From the NCBI GenBank assembly GCA_032622095.1, contig CP136064.1, positions 44,536,989 through 44,600,988 on the forward strand: a stretch of DNA of 64,000 nt, written 5' to 3'. Numbering within the stretch: the stretch's first letter is position 1; each line of letters opens with the position of its first letter. Source of the DNA: Siphonodentalium dalli (taxonomy: Eukaryota; Mollusca; Scaphopoda; Gadilida; Siphonodentaliidae). Below are positions 25,421 to 38,500 of this stretch, piece by piece. The notes below the pieces were generated by a model. It was not told the DNA's origin. It made no database searches and saw nothing but the letters and a program-made list of their open reading frames with translations. Position numbers and translations under genes: made by a program.

Positions 25421-26224
25421 TGTTGGATCATCTCTGGAAGGCGCTACACACTGTATCTCCCATAACTTCTCACCATGTAAATAAGTGTGTACCGTCATCT
25501 TGAGCACATGTGTGTTACAATATTGTATTAGGAGAGGGGCTTCATAAGTTGCAAAAACTTGTGCCCCAATCCCTTTTCTATATTTTGCAAATAAAATATG
25601 TTTCAAGTCAAGATAACGCATGCTATTTTGTTTACTATTTAATTGGCCCGACTAGGCACTAACTGCAACGTACGCTTTAGAGACTTACATGCATGCATGT
25701 AGCACTACAACGAACTTAGTTAGATTTAGTGTCTTTCAACCGCCATGTCATATAACATAGTCATTCTATTTTGTTGTTGAGGCATGACCGAATAGACAGT
25801 TACTTCCACCAGGGAATCACCCCTCTGCACATAAAAACCACTGACCCCGGGTAAGCAATGAACTGACACCATAACTGACATATGTGCAGTAATCATTCCA
25901 TAGTAAGCTAAAGGAGCGCAATACAATAGTTATAATTTTAGTAAAAATAGTTATTTATGTACATATTCTGGTGTCATAAAGATATATTGGACGAATTAAC
26001 ATAGCCTTGATGTCGATAAATATTTGGAATGTTACTGCATATATACCGAGCTTCTAAACATTCCAAAGACTCTTGATCAACTATATACCATACGCACATG
26101 TACTTATGTTTTGTTAATCACGTTATAACTTTATACTGTATTGGGTCACACTTATATAAGTCTGTGTGCCATTTGCTTATTATTATCTGCAATAAACTTA
26201 TTTACTAAAATAAATCACGATAAC
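25421..26224. other. No feature recognised
   Basis: Region between the LINE tail and the lectin 3' side. Short minus-strand frames (25418-25621, 25726-25926) have no family resemblance. Confidence 0.5.
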
Positions 26225-26335
26225 ATCTCTTTAGAAACAAGCAGCGCTTAGTGGGAACTGAACCAGCTTTGCCGTCGCTGGACGTCGTTTGACGATCTGA
26301 TGCTCTATATCGACTAAGACCCGGGGTGGAGGTGA
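26225..26335 (-). repeat. tRNA-derived SINE head or tRNA-like fragment
   Basis: On the minus strand a TCTTAGTCGATATAGAGCAT word resembles a tRNA A box with D-loop, and GGTTCAGTTCCC about 60 bases later resembles a B box. The sequence does not fold into a full cloverleaf by eye, so it is more likely a SINE or tRNA pseudogene than a tRNA. It lies just downstream of the lectin stop codon. Confidence 0.4.
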
Positions 26336-26350
26336 TCATATGCAATCAAC

Positions 26351-26571
26351 TTACATTGACTCGCATAACGGAGAACACAGAGTTGTGCACGTCTCATCTT
26401 GCCACTGGTAAGCGTATACTTGCCACATGCCCATACAGTTGCCACCATTAGGTTGTGTGTTGTACCAGTTGGTATATGTCAATTCATTTCCTGTGGTTGA
26501 CCAAACCCAATGACCATTCTGGGCAAGATCGTTTCCATCGTTCCAGACGCACTTACCTGCTGGTAACGTCG
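26351..26571 (-). CDS. Lectin last exon: sugar-binding loop and C-terminus
   Basis: A 221-nt exon after the acceptor ATTTTTCAG. It encodes NDLAQNGHWVWSTTGNELTY, then TNWYNTQPNGGNC, then YQWQDETC, then LCSPLCESM and TAA. It holds the Trp core, the QPN long-loop motif and the final disulfide cysteines. A CAG/GTAAGT word just inside the exon start could act as a cryptic donor. Confidence 0.92.
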
Positions 26572-29500
26572 CTGAAAAATGAATAAATCAATATATGCTG
26601 GAATTAGTAAGGAACAATAATATGCGAGGTAAGTACACAGAATGCCACGAGTGTGTTAATGGGTTTGTTAAAATAATTGATACGACACCAGTGCCAAGGA
26701 AGGATAGAATGAGAGGCACTGCCCAGAGTTAGCTTTCGACGATGGCTCAAGTGCATATCTACAAACCAATGGCCACATGTGTCGTTTTGTGTTTATTATT
26801 CACCATGCGTCATAGAATCGGTTAATTGAAAGCAACATACTTATAAAGTTTATTCAGGCACATATATACAGCTAGGGCCCATATTTGGCATGTATGCTGA
26901 TGCTTTTATTGTATCGTTCCGGTTTCATGGTTGAGGCGAACGTCATTTACGTCGTGTGACATCAACTGAATGCGTATCACACATATTGGTCATACAGCTT
27001 TGTAAATATCATTCATCAAGAACAATGAAGTTCTAGGAACAAGCGTGTAATACATTCCCGAGTATTCCGGCCGCATTGGGATTGAGGGTTACCAAATATA
27101 AATATCTACATGAGAAAAGTTCCCGCCTCTGATATTTCCGATGATGTCTTCGGATGTGGTAGTTGTAATGCATTAAACTTTGGGAAGATAAGCTATGTGG
27201 TAAACCATATCAAGAATACGGTTGCGGGTTTCATGCTCTTTACACAATCAGTTTAATAGTTAACTCTTCAAAAATAAATCACTGGGTTTACCAGCAGGAA
27301 ACCTGTTCATATACATGTATGCTGCATGGTCAAGTCAAATTGTCAGTAACTGCAGAAAGGCAGACTTGAGACTTGATGATTCCGCACATCTGAGTGATAT
27401 AAAATTGACTGGATGACACCGAAGTTCGTGACATATGTAATTAATCATCACATTGTGAAATAGATGCAATGGGAATTGTAATTGTAATAGAAAAATGTCG
27501 AAGTAATTTAATTGTAATTAATTACATTCAGGAGTAAACCGCGACGCGGGCAAACATCCCGGGGTGTCACATGCAATTCTAAATATTTTTCTGCTTAAAT
27601 GCAGCAAATTCCAATGTGGATGTAGATTTAGTTTCCAAAACTATATATAGCATTGGGAATGTTGACAACGTTGTCCACCAACTCATCTTGGAGCTGAAAA
27701 CACACAAAAGTTAATCATAGAAGCTTATTCTCTCAATTCATCGAGTATTTCGTCACTATATATGGAGCTTTATTCGTCAAACTGTTGAAATTTGGTTTAA
27801 GTTGGGTTCATCAAGCACCTCGTGGATCCGGGTTTGTGTCCGAAGAAAAAAAATTAAAAAAATTCCCTCAAAACAAACCAATACCAGTTTTGTTTTCGCT
27901 CTTTGTACATTTTTATTTCGTTTAATTATAAATATATAATCCACCAAGATGAGTAACATCGATGGTAATCAAGCGTCCAATCCATGCAATTTCGCGATAT
28001 CAATGTTAAACTGCAGCATTTACTAAGAGCGCTCCTTTTTTTGGTTTGTGATACGACATGGTAACACTCAAGAGTGTGTACCTCAATTATGTTCGGAACG
28101 TCCAAAAACAGCTTATATTTCTGAAATGTCTTGGTATTTAATTTATATATTATTAAGTATATGTTAGTATATCAATTAAACAATTCGAACTGTATCGATC
28201 GTCGAAATCTTCTAAGAGGCAGTATGTTATACAGCAGCAGGACTGGACATTAAGTGGGTCTTAATTCGAATTATACATATATTAGCTGGATTATATTTCA
28301 GATACGAATCCTTATGTGGGCTTGCGTTATCGCCACCGGTATATGTACCGGTGAATAGGACAGTCAACGCCCACCATATTTCTGAGAGGGCTTGAGATTA
28401 TTCACTAACCCGCATAGTTCTTCATTAATTCCTCTATGATTTGCTGATCATTGGAGCTGTTCACGATAGCTAGATGGCCACCAATTACTTCACACAGTCC
28501 CTGTAGATAAATAAAACAAGAATAAACACACGGTTTAAAGCATCATATGATCGTCACGATTAGAATTAGGCCTAGATATCTGAGATATCTCTATATTATC
28601 GTACCACAAATTACAAGAGGCAATAGACCTTAAATAATTATTAGCAGATATGTTTGACTAATCAGAGACTGAGTCGGACTTTGGCTGCATTGTAAATCAT
28701 GATGCCATCTTTCTTCATCCTAATTTGGATATCCATGCATAAATTCAGTGTTAAATTGGCTATATTCAAACGTCTTTTTTATGTCAAATCACAATGTACT
28801 GAAATTCTATTTGCGCCATGGCGTTGGAAATTTATCCATGGTTATAGCACTTTTTTTCATTTTGCATGACACTTGTCACAATTTTCACAATTAAATGCGA
28901 AAATAATGTGTGTTCTCCTGTGCAGCTATACATATAAAACAGTACGACCAGGGCCCTATACTATTGTATATATAGCATACAATATTTGTAATACCATCGT
29001 TAATTTGTGACTTACTAATTGTGGAATACATATTTTGTGTTCTATAGTATTCGACTGAATCAGTACATTTCTTTCATTGTAGATTGAAACTCAATATATG
29101 ACCATAACCCTTTTTGTGCAGAACACATTGACATGCAATGACTTATATGATTTTTTGGCTAATCAACTATATACCATGATTAACTTGACCGGAAAATATT
29201 TGCCTTTGGTTAAGAAAAGGGGACCTGAAAATATTCATATTTTCGTGTTTACATAGTACTCGAATGCTACATCTTGGTAATATGTAACGCGTATCAGAGA
29301 TTTTCAAAGTACTGGCTTAGCGGGTTCTGTAGTAATACAACGTTTGTAAAAGTTGGGTATTATATTACAACTGCATAGGCTACATTATTTATTTTCACGC
29401 CGTGATCACGACGATTCTCCATGCGGATAATGGCGTTTGGAATTAGCTGGGTACATGTTATTTGTAATGTAGTACCGGAATATCAATTTCTAACACATCA

Positions 29501-32500
29501 TCAGTGGTTTACGTTCAGTGGATTTGAAAGTAGATAGCCATGTCAGATGCCTGTATTCTAATTAGGAACGGATCATATAGATACAGTTGTCGGCCTGTGA
29601 CTCAAAACAAAACCGATATGTGTGCGGGGCTACACAAAAACGCGGTGAATCGGGGGGGGGCTGGCACTTCGTGCTGAAACAATAGCAGTCACTGATAACT
29701 TCAGGCTAAGTGAACCCAAATATTTACCATGAAATTATGTAACTTGTTTAGACTGCATGGGTTTTTTGTTTGTGTTTGCGGTCTAATCAATTTAATTTGA
29801 CCAATAGCGCGACTCAGAATTGCATGGCTACGAGGAGTGTTCCATGGGTGAATTCTTAGAAAAAATTGGGGTCACCTATCTTTAACTTACCAATGTAGCA
29901 GTGCGTGTTGGTTTTAAACCAAATGGCATACATGTATGTTTACCTAAATTCAGCCACTTAGTTGGAAAGTACCGAGAATTAGGTGTAGTTTAAATAGATG
30001 GTGCGGTTTGAAAATCGAGGTATGTCCACTTTGGAATTTCCAAATGACCGCCCATCCTTGAAATATATCGCAAATACGAAGTCCGAGTCAGTCATCACAT
30101 CCCCATGACACAGAGGCGGAGCAAGCTGATAGCATATGGGTCACATGGGTGCAACTATGAATTGGTTGGGGTGGGGTGTCACATCACTCGTACATTGGAT
30201 TCCCTATATTTCGCTTTAATACGCAACAATCAAAGTGGACATCACGCGCTATCGATGGAATGAGTTTGTCGCTGTGTGCAATTGTGGTCAAATTATCCCA
30301 AACTATCTGAATTTAGTCACACATAATGTACCTATATACATCAACTAAATCAATCAACAACTGACACAGACAGGTAGTGTCATATCATTCGCATATATCA
30401 TTAGAGTAATTTGCCTTGACAAAATCACAAATGATTTAGATGTTTGTATAATGAATGGTCCGATAGTACCCGATTTTCATTCTTTTACAAGAAATCGCCT
30501 ACGCTATTAGACTACAATTGTCTATAGTACTCGCCACGTTCTGTGCTCTTGTATTCTATAGTATAGGGTCCTGGGGTCCATACTATCACTTCTCTGATAC
30601 GTGTAGTTGAGCAGCGGAGAACGTAGTCAGTACTATGAACCATGGGAATATAATATTGTAGGCGACTCTGCGTAAATTATCAGTGCAGGCCAAATTGAGT
30701 ACTACGAACTCAATGAGTTATGAAAATATGCCCATCGCTTGTCAGATAGAGGGAAATCACTATATAGCTATGCGATTGGATATGATTTCTTCGTTTCTTC
30801 TTTATCTGATGAAATATCCGGATTGCACAAGGGTATTTTAATGTGTTTGGTCCGTTTTCCGAGGATTGTCTTTTTTTTGTTTTACATTAATTGACCATGT
30901 TGATATAATATGTCTATAAGTGAGAAATATATATAACTCAAACCACGGGCCTGATAGATGGCCACCAGGTATGTTGCCATGGTAGCCGGGCATTGAGGTG
31001 GGATGTCTAGTAATTAGTGTGTAATTTTTGTATTTAACCAACACTAGCATTAACATTCCCGCAAGTTTAAAAGATAACAAGTTTAAATCAGGTACCAATG
31101 GGAAACTTCCAATCCAAGAATGGGTGCAATGGAATTCTGCAAACCTAGTAGTATGGTCTGGAAAGACTCTGGTTGAAGGGCAGGGACCGGTACAGTTGAA
31201 AATTTTAAGCGACCCCCTCCTACAACGGGGACCCTACTCAGCATGAAATTTGCAACTGCAGAGAATGCTAGTTGCCATACCGTATTCGTGGATACCCTTT
31301 GTTTAAAAAAGGCAACTTCTCTCTGTTTATGAACCCTACTCGAACATATAGGTATACACATCCGTGCACGATTTGAGCCGAACGCATTACCATGTCATTA
31401 ACATGTCTTTCGTCCCCTAGCAGTTAGCGCACCGGCGAAGGGTTAAGAAATTAGTGCGAAATATCCCCAGTGAAATTTGTTTTAAACTAACTAGCGCAAG
31501 TTGTTGTGTAATAACATATATGTGTCATTTTTAATGGCAATAAATGCCATAAAACAAATTTCCCATGGTTCAGCACAGTAAAACTGTCTTTTGAGTGGTA
31601 AATTTATTATTGTAAACATGTGGTGTTATGAAGTTGGTGATGATTTAATCTTGTTTTGTTGGAGATGATTTAATCGTGATACTAACAAAGAGATGTGCGG
31701 TTGGTGACCGGAAATATTGAGATAGTAGATGTCCACGGTTGATAAAATGACAACCCGGCTCTAAGCTGCCTGCTGGGTGGACGCTGCCTCGAATCGGAAT
31801 CGGGTATTAGAAAGTCGGGAAGAGGAGAATAGACCGGAATTGAAATGAGAACGAGAATGACTCTTGAATAGGGATATATTCGTTTTATATCACCCGGTGC
31901 TTCGTATAGGTTTGTGCTATGACTCAGCTAATGAGTTCAACATGTGGTCCGCATAATTTATGTTAATTAGTCCTGGTCTTCACTTGACCGCTGCTCTCGA
32001 TACAGCGAAGTTCCATAGATAGTGTAAGCACTGATTGTCCCTATATTCCGATCACCAAATACGCTATACATAATAATAATGGTATAGTAACATACATGGA
32101 TTTGGGGTTCATATAATATGCTTATATATGTATAGGTGATGCTGAATTAGTATATATAATAGATTGGTATATACTATGTGGGTAATACTGATTATCCCAC
32201 AAACAAATTTATTAAAAACTATGATTAAATTATCATTGTACTCACCATAGTTTTACCATTGTTAATATCACGCATCCAGACATGGTAGTTACAGAACATC
32301 CATTATTATTACCATGGTATGGTGATGATTACCATAATAATGGTTGTACAATAACCAGGGTTTGCTTGACCATGGTTCGTATCATACATTCGTGGTAGTT
32401 ACCATGCCCCCATGGAAATTACCATGGTATGATTATCAATGACTACATAGTTGTATCACTTAAAATTCAATATACGGTGATTACCATATTGTCACCGTCC

Positions 32501-35500
32501 AAAGACACCATTGAAAATTGGGTGGTTGAACTATTAAGCACCATGATATTCCCATGCTGAAATGAACCATATGTAAATGTTGACGGGGTAAGACCACGAG
32601 TTTTCAACTAACTTGGTCAGTCATACCAACACATTCGATTAGACGATGTTGCAGATAGCGGCGGATACTAAATACCAATATGGCGACACGTATATGTATG
32701 TAATTATACCCAGTGTAGGCCTATAATAAAACATAATATTACCGCAGTGAGCTATGGTAAAGCTCTATAGCTGAGTTCAGAAGATCTTCAGAATAGTAGC
32801 ATTTAAAGTCGTCGTACATGAAAACTACTGGTATACCGGTAATACCATATAGTCACCGTAGCAAAACCATGATTCAACTACATGGTACTGACGATTCATT
32901 AGTTCTGAACATCCCATATTTTTGTTTACAAAACATGTAACATACTATATTACCGTAGCTATACCCAACGTGATTAATACATGGGGTAATGAAGATATAG
33001 GAGAAGAGGATATGGGTGCAATGATTAATTTTCTTATCATAAAATCCATCTCCCCGTGGTTTTACCACAAAAATCAAGTTAATGATACTAGTACATGGTT
33101 TACTCAATTAACCCACAGTATTATCATGACCCTCATGTGTAAAGCAGTTAAAACATGGTTTTAATATGGTACAGTTTTGAACGTGACTACCTATACTCTC
33201 ATCTGTATGTTAAAATTACAAATAGTGATCATGCAACTATTGAGCACTGTCACAAATATGTACCGTGCATATGTAGATAACCATTGTATAATTACCATAG
33301 CTGGTTATAGCATTAAAACTTTAACAGTTGAGTATATATCTTCAACATTACCATTGTTACTATGGTACATCGTACATGAAAACTACAGCAATACCTTAGT
33401 TATCGCGGTTTAATTTAATTCTGATAAGCTGTGGATTCACTAGTTCTGAACATGGCCCAGTGGTTTACCGCATAAAACATGGTCAAATTATTCACTGTAA
33501 ATTGAAACCATTGTTTAGTTATAGTGTATCATGTGTAGTGATGTTGATTACTTTTTCACAAAAATTACGGTAAACACAAACATCGCAGGCAAATACCACA
33601 ACAGTGTCACATTGCAATAAATTACTTTTATACGAGAGTTTATAGGACGTAGGTTGTCTATTCGTTTCGATTGTGATCGTTCGCGGCCGTTAGCGCGTTA
33701 ACTGAAACAAACTTTGACCGATTTCAACGATATGCGGTATAAGAGTCTGGGATCACCTCTAGATGGGAGCTATTGAATTTGAACGATATTCGAGGAAAAA
33801 CATGGGTGCCGGCAGCCATTTTAAATTTTACTCTTTGCATCACTAAATACTCTAGCGCACCGTACAGAGCATAGAACTCATTCGATCATCACCAAACTTC
33901 GTATGGATCCTCGGGGTGACCTCTAGATTGGCGCTTGCCATTTTTCTGAAGCGGCCATCTCTGATTTTACTCTTTGTATGACTAAATCCTTTAGCACACC
34001 TTAAAGGTACGGTTGGCCTTGGCGGTGGGTATCCTGTGAAAATATTTCCACCCGTCAAAAACCGACACAAACAGAAAGAACATCAAATTGTAGACAGACT
34101 TTGTCCGTATATAAATAAGAAATATCGCATAAACAGTATGGTATTCTCATATGTTTAACCATTGTTATGTAAACAAAGGCATAAAAAGTAACTTTTCTGG
34201 TGTTTGTTTATATTATGATGGTAAACATAAAGAGCGTTATTTGTTGGTGAATTCCTGATATGGAACTAATAAAAAGCGTTTATGTCATTTGTGTGTGATT
34301 AGCCAGTAGAATTGTGCTATACTCTGTAACTCAATCAGGCTCTTGCTTAGGTAAAATATAGTAGGTATTTATGATAACATGCTGTTTACGCGATGGTCAT
34401 GGTATATATGAATGAAACTGTATGCGTTTCAATGTTTTTCTGTTTACGGTGTTTGGAACAAATATGATATTTTCGACAATTAAGGCCTCACGTGCCTTTA
34501 AAGGTCACATTTCTCATCCAATCATCACCAAACTTCATATGGATCTTCGGGTGACCTATAGATGGGAGCCTCCCTTTTTTCCAGAAATTCGTAAAAAATA
34601 AAAAATATAGCATGGCCGCCAATAATTCTGTTGCAACAGGTCCACTCTTTCAGGTAAAACAAATCGACGAGCGCCATCTCCTGATGCTCACCCCTTGTTT
34701 TTATTTTTGTTTTAACCGACCGCCCCTAGTGTTATGGGAAATAATTCGCTCACCAGCTGGTGTTTATAAAAGAACTTGTCCAATCCGTCCTTCGTTCAAA
34801 CAAACATGTATATGTGTAACTGGATTTGTTGGCATCTATTCTGCCAACGGATGACGTGTATATCTGTATAGCAAATATAGAACATTACCCTCGCGTTTTC
34901 CCAGTTGGCTGCCTCTTCCATGAACTTGTAACATTTCGAGCCTTCTAGACGGTACCCAGGGTAGCAGTACAGAACAGCGGACACTGAAAACGAATTGGTG
35001 CTGATTATAATATATTTTTAGTATCTGCGGATGCATGTAATGGGGAGGTTTCGAAAGTCACGGATATAATTATACCACTGTTTGTAGCTACATATATTCG
35101 TAGTCTTAAATGCTTGTCGGGCCAAGCAAATCGTTTCTCAAAATTAACGAAGACGATCAGGATTACTGAATAGTGGATGATGTATCGTGCACAGTGAGTT
35201 TTTCGCTTTGCACGATCTACCATATTAGGCACAACACGTACACTAATCTTCCTTCCAGCCGGCCAATTGATGATAGTTGCCCGATCCTTGATAAGTGATG
35301 TTTGTGTGATACAACAAAACTAATTTGTTTTTACAACCGAAGAAATGAAACCGGAGAAGAGATGGTTATGACACCACGGCCTATTAGAACGTGTGCATAA
35401 TTTGATGAGAATGTGTACATAATTTGTTGACGTAGTACCCTAACCGTAGTATCTCTATCTACAAGTTTTTCGAAACCTCTCAACTAAAATGTATCACTGT

Positions 35501-38500
35501 AATGCAAAAACCGTTCTCAAACAACGTCGTTACTACTCGTTGACATGAACACTTCTGCTTCGTCGAGGGCCCAATTTTATAATTGTATTAAAACTGACTA
35601 TGGTTATCCAAATTACTTGAATATTTTGCTGTCTTGTCTAATATATCGATATACCTCCAGAAGCTCAGAACAGCAAATCATAAACTGCGTATAGCATGCG
35701 CAAGATGGAAGAAATCTCCGAATGATAATGACATGATATGCAACATATGTAATAAATATCTATGAGACGAATACCATTTAGTTATAATATGCAGTTACCT
35801 GGATGAAATCATAAAACAATATATCCCTGGATACTTTTGGCCCTACGAGAGAGAAATTATATGGTCTCCTATCTCTTCAAAATATAAGCCTTATAAAAAG
35901 ACTATGCACTTTCCTAAGGTGTGCCTTTAAGAATGTGTGCTATTCTTTATGATGCACTAATTTATTATACCCCCCCCCCCCAGCAACGAAGTTGTGGGGG
36001 TATACTGGAATCAGCTTGTCCGTCCGTCGTCTGTCTGTCGTCCGTCCGTCGTCCGTCCATGGACACAAATTTGTCCGGAGTTTTTCTCAGTCATTTTTTG
36101 ATCAGTTTCCGTGAAACTTGGCACAGACATCAACCACCATGGGAACCTGTGCACCTGCGATTATGACGTTTGTCGGACTTTTTTTTGTTGGTGGAGTTAT
36201 CCCCCCTTTTTCGACTTAGAACATTTTCGCAACATGTATAATTTTGTCCGAGCTTTTATTCCATCATTATTATGTCAATTGTTTTTTAATTTGCCACAGA
36301 TATTTAGTACCATGGGAACCTGCGATTATGATGTCTGTCCGACTGTTTTTGTGTGGAGTTATTCCCATTTTTCGACTTAGAACATTTTCGCAACATGCAT
36401 AATTTTGTCCGAGCTTTTATTCCTACATTTTTCGGTCATTGGCATTAAGATTAGGGCTAGGGTTGTGCACCTGCAATGGGAACTGTTATTTATTATTTTA
36501 ACTAAATGTTAACTGACATGTGAAACATCTTAGTATTTTAAAAACACGGGGGGGGATCCTTAGTCCCATTGGAACAGTCACACCTCTAGTTGTTATTGGT
36601 GAGCGCATACTACTTGTTAAGTTTATCGCTTATTATTGTGTAATCTAATGTAATTATTGCTGTATATATAAACATGCATATGTATATGAAAGGAACAATG
36701 ACGAATGTGATATTTGTGTACATTTGTGTACATAGTGTATATACGTTTTGCATGTTTCACTTTTTTGTGACTTTTCCTGTAAATAAATCATGTAAAAAGT
36801 TATTTATGGTTCTCATATTAAATCTAATGGTGGATATGAAATAGTCATGGAATATCTCATATATTTAAGAATACGTACGGTGAAATATCACAAACTATCA
36901 AAAAGTAGAGGAATGTCCAAAGTAGCCCTTACGTTTAAGTCGAACAAATATAATCTAAGGTATGGAATTTGAGAAGCGATGTTATGTAGAAATGCGTTGG
37001 ACATCCTCTAGTAAAGAGGTGATTGGTGTCACGTGCTGGTTTTTTGCCTTCCGTGAAATGTTCATATGCCACAGTCCGTGAATTATGATATATGTCAATG
37101 GCTTGGAAAGGAAATACTCGAGAGTTTGATATTTAAGTGAGTATTTGCTCAACTCAGTATGTCCATTAATTATAGCAGAATCAATGAAACAATATAATTA
37201 TGTGAACACATCCCAACTAACCTTGAGCTGAAATTCCAATGACGAGCAGAAACAGGACCTAAAATGGGAAAATCGATATATATGTGTTATATACACAATG
37301 TGTTTGTAACGATTCATGTATCGCGACGAGGCAAGTTTTCGTGGCCATATAGCGACGAGGCGACCTTGGTCGCCGAGTCGCTATATGGACACGAAAACTA
37401 GCCCGAGTCGCGATACATGAATCGTTACAAACACATTGTGTATATAACACATTTATCTACCATTGGTGTGACGGAATCCACCGCACAAATTACATTTCAG
37501 GAGTTTCTTAAATGCCAAAACTGTTGAATTTGTGTCCGATGATTCGCTTTCTTGAGTAAATTCTCCCAACCTGCAAAGGTAGGCCTATCTGTGTCACGCG
37601 ATTAGCTCGCTTTGCTAAATTCTCACAACCTGCCTGTTCACGCGAATATGCCTAACGGAAATGTATGCAATGGACACAATTTCTTACACTTATAATACAT
37701 ACTGAACACATACATATTAGTTGCCTTGTGATGTGTTATACCATAATACCCGTGATGGTTACCCGGTAGGCAATCAAATAGTGTTAAAACATTGGAACTA
37801 TTTGTTTATAGTACGTTGGAATGTCGTTTTGATTTTTCACGCGATTGATGTGACGTCAGTTCATTCATGATTTTGATCAGTCAACGACGTCACGAGCGCC
37901 TTGTATCGCAACTGCAGTGACGATACGGATGCTTTTATCGCCCATTCGTTATCGCCCATTGTATCAGGGAATTTCATAGGAAATGGTAGATAAATATATA
38001 TATACCTGTCCGTTTTACAATCTATGTACGAATTTCACATCAGTGAAAGTTATTGCCCATCCGATTTGACACCACAAACCAAACGATAAATGGATCGAAT
38101 TATTGTACCATCCGTTGGTGGTCCTGCTGATCAGATATCGACTTCCTATAAAGATGTACGTTATAAGTTATATTCTATATCTTATTAACCATCCTTCTAT
38201 ATATGTATACATATACCCTTCTTTCCTCTTAAAAAACAACCAGTGATTTCAGTTAAACTGAACGTGGTACAAACCATATATAATATTGAATAATGTTGTA
38301 CCTATATATTATACTTGCAGGTTTGAATTGTATCACACATGTTATGTATGTTGCTGTGTTTTCAAGTTCAAATACAAAAAAAGATGTTATAAGTTTCAGA
38401 CTTCTGAATGCCGAAATGTCAACAGATTACCTCTCCCCAAAAGAGTTTATTCATCACTTGCCAACTGGCATATATATTGCAACATGGAACATCTATGTGG

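Larger units (their letters stand above)
28501..34888 (-). other. Lectin intron 3, repeat-rich
   Basis: A 6.4-kb intron. The first 3.5 kb shows nothing specific apart from a G10 tract near 29652. Then come a TTACCATGGTAA-rich tract (32060-33560) and a tandem block carrying a TTAA MITE (33730-34620), each listed separately. Confidence 0.65.
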
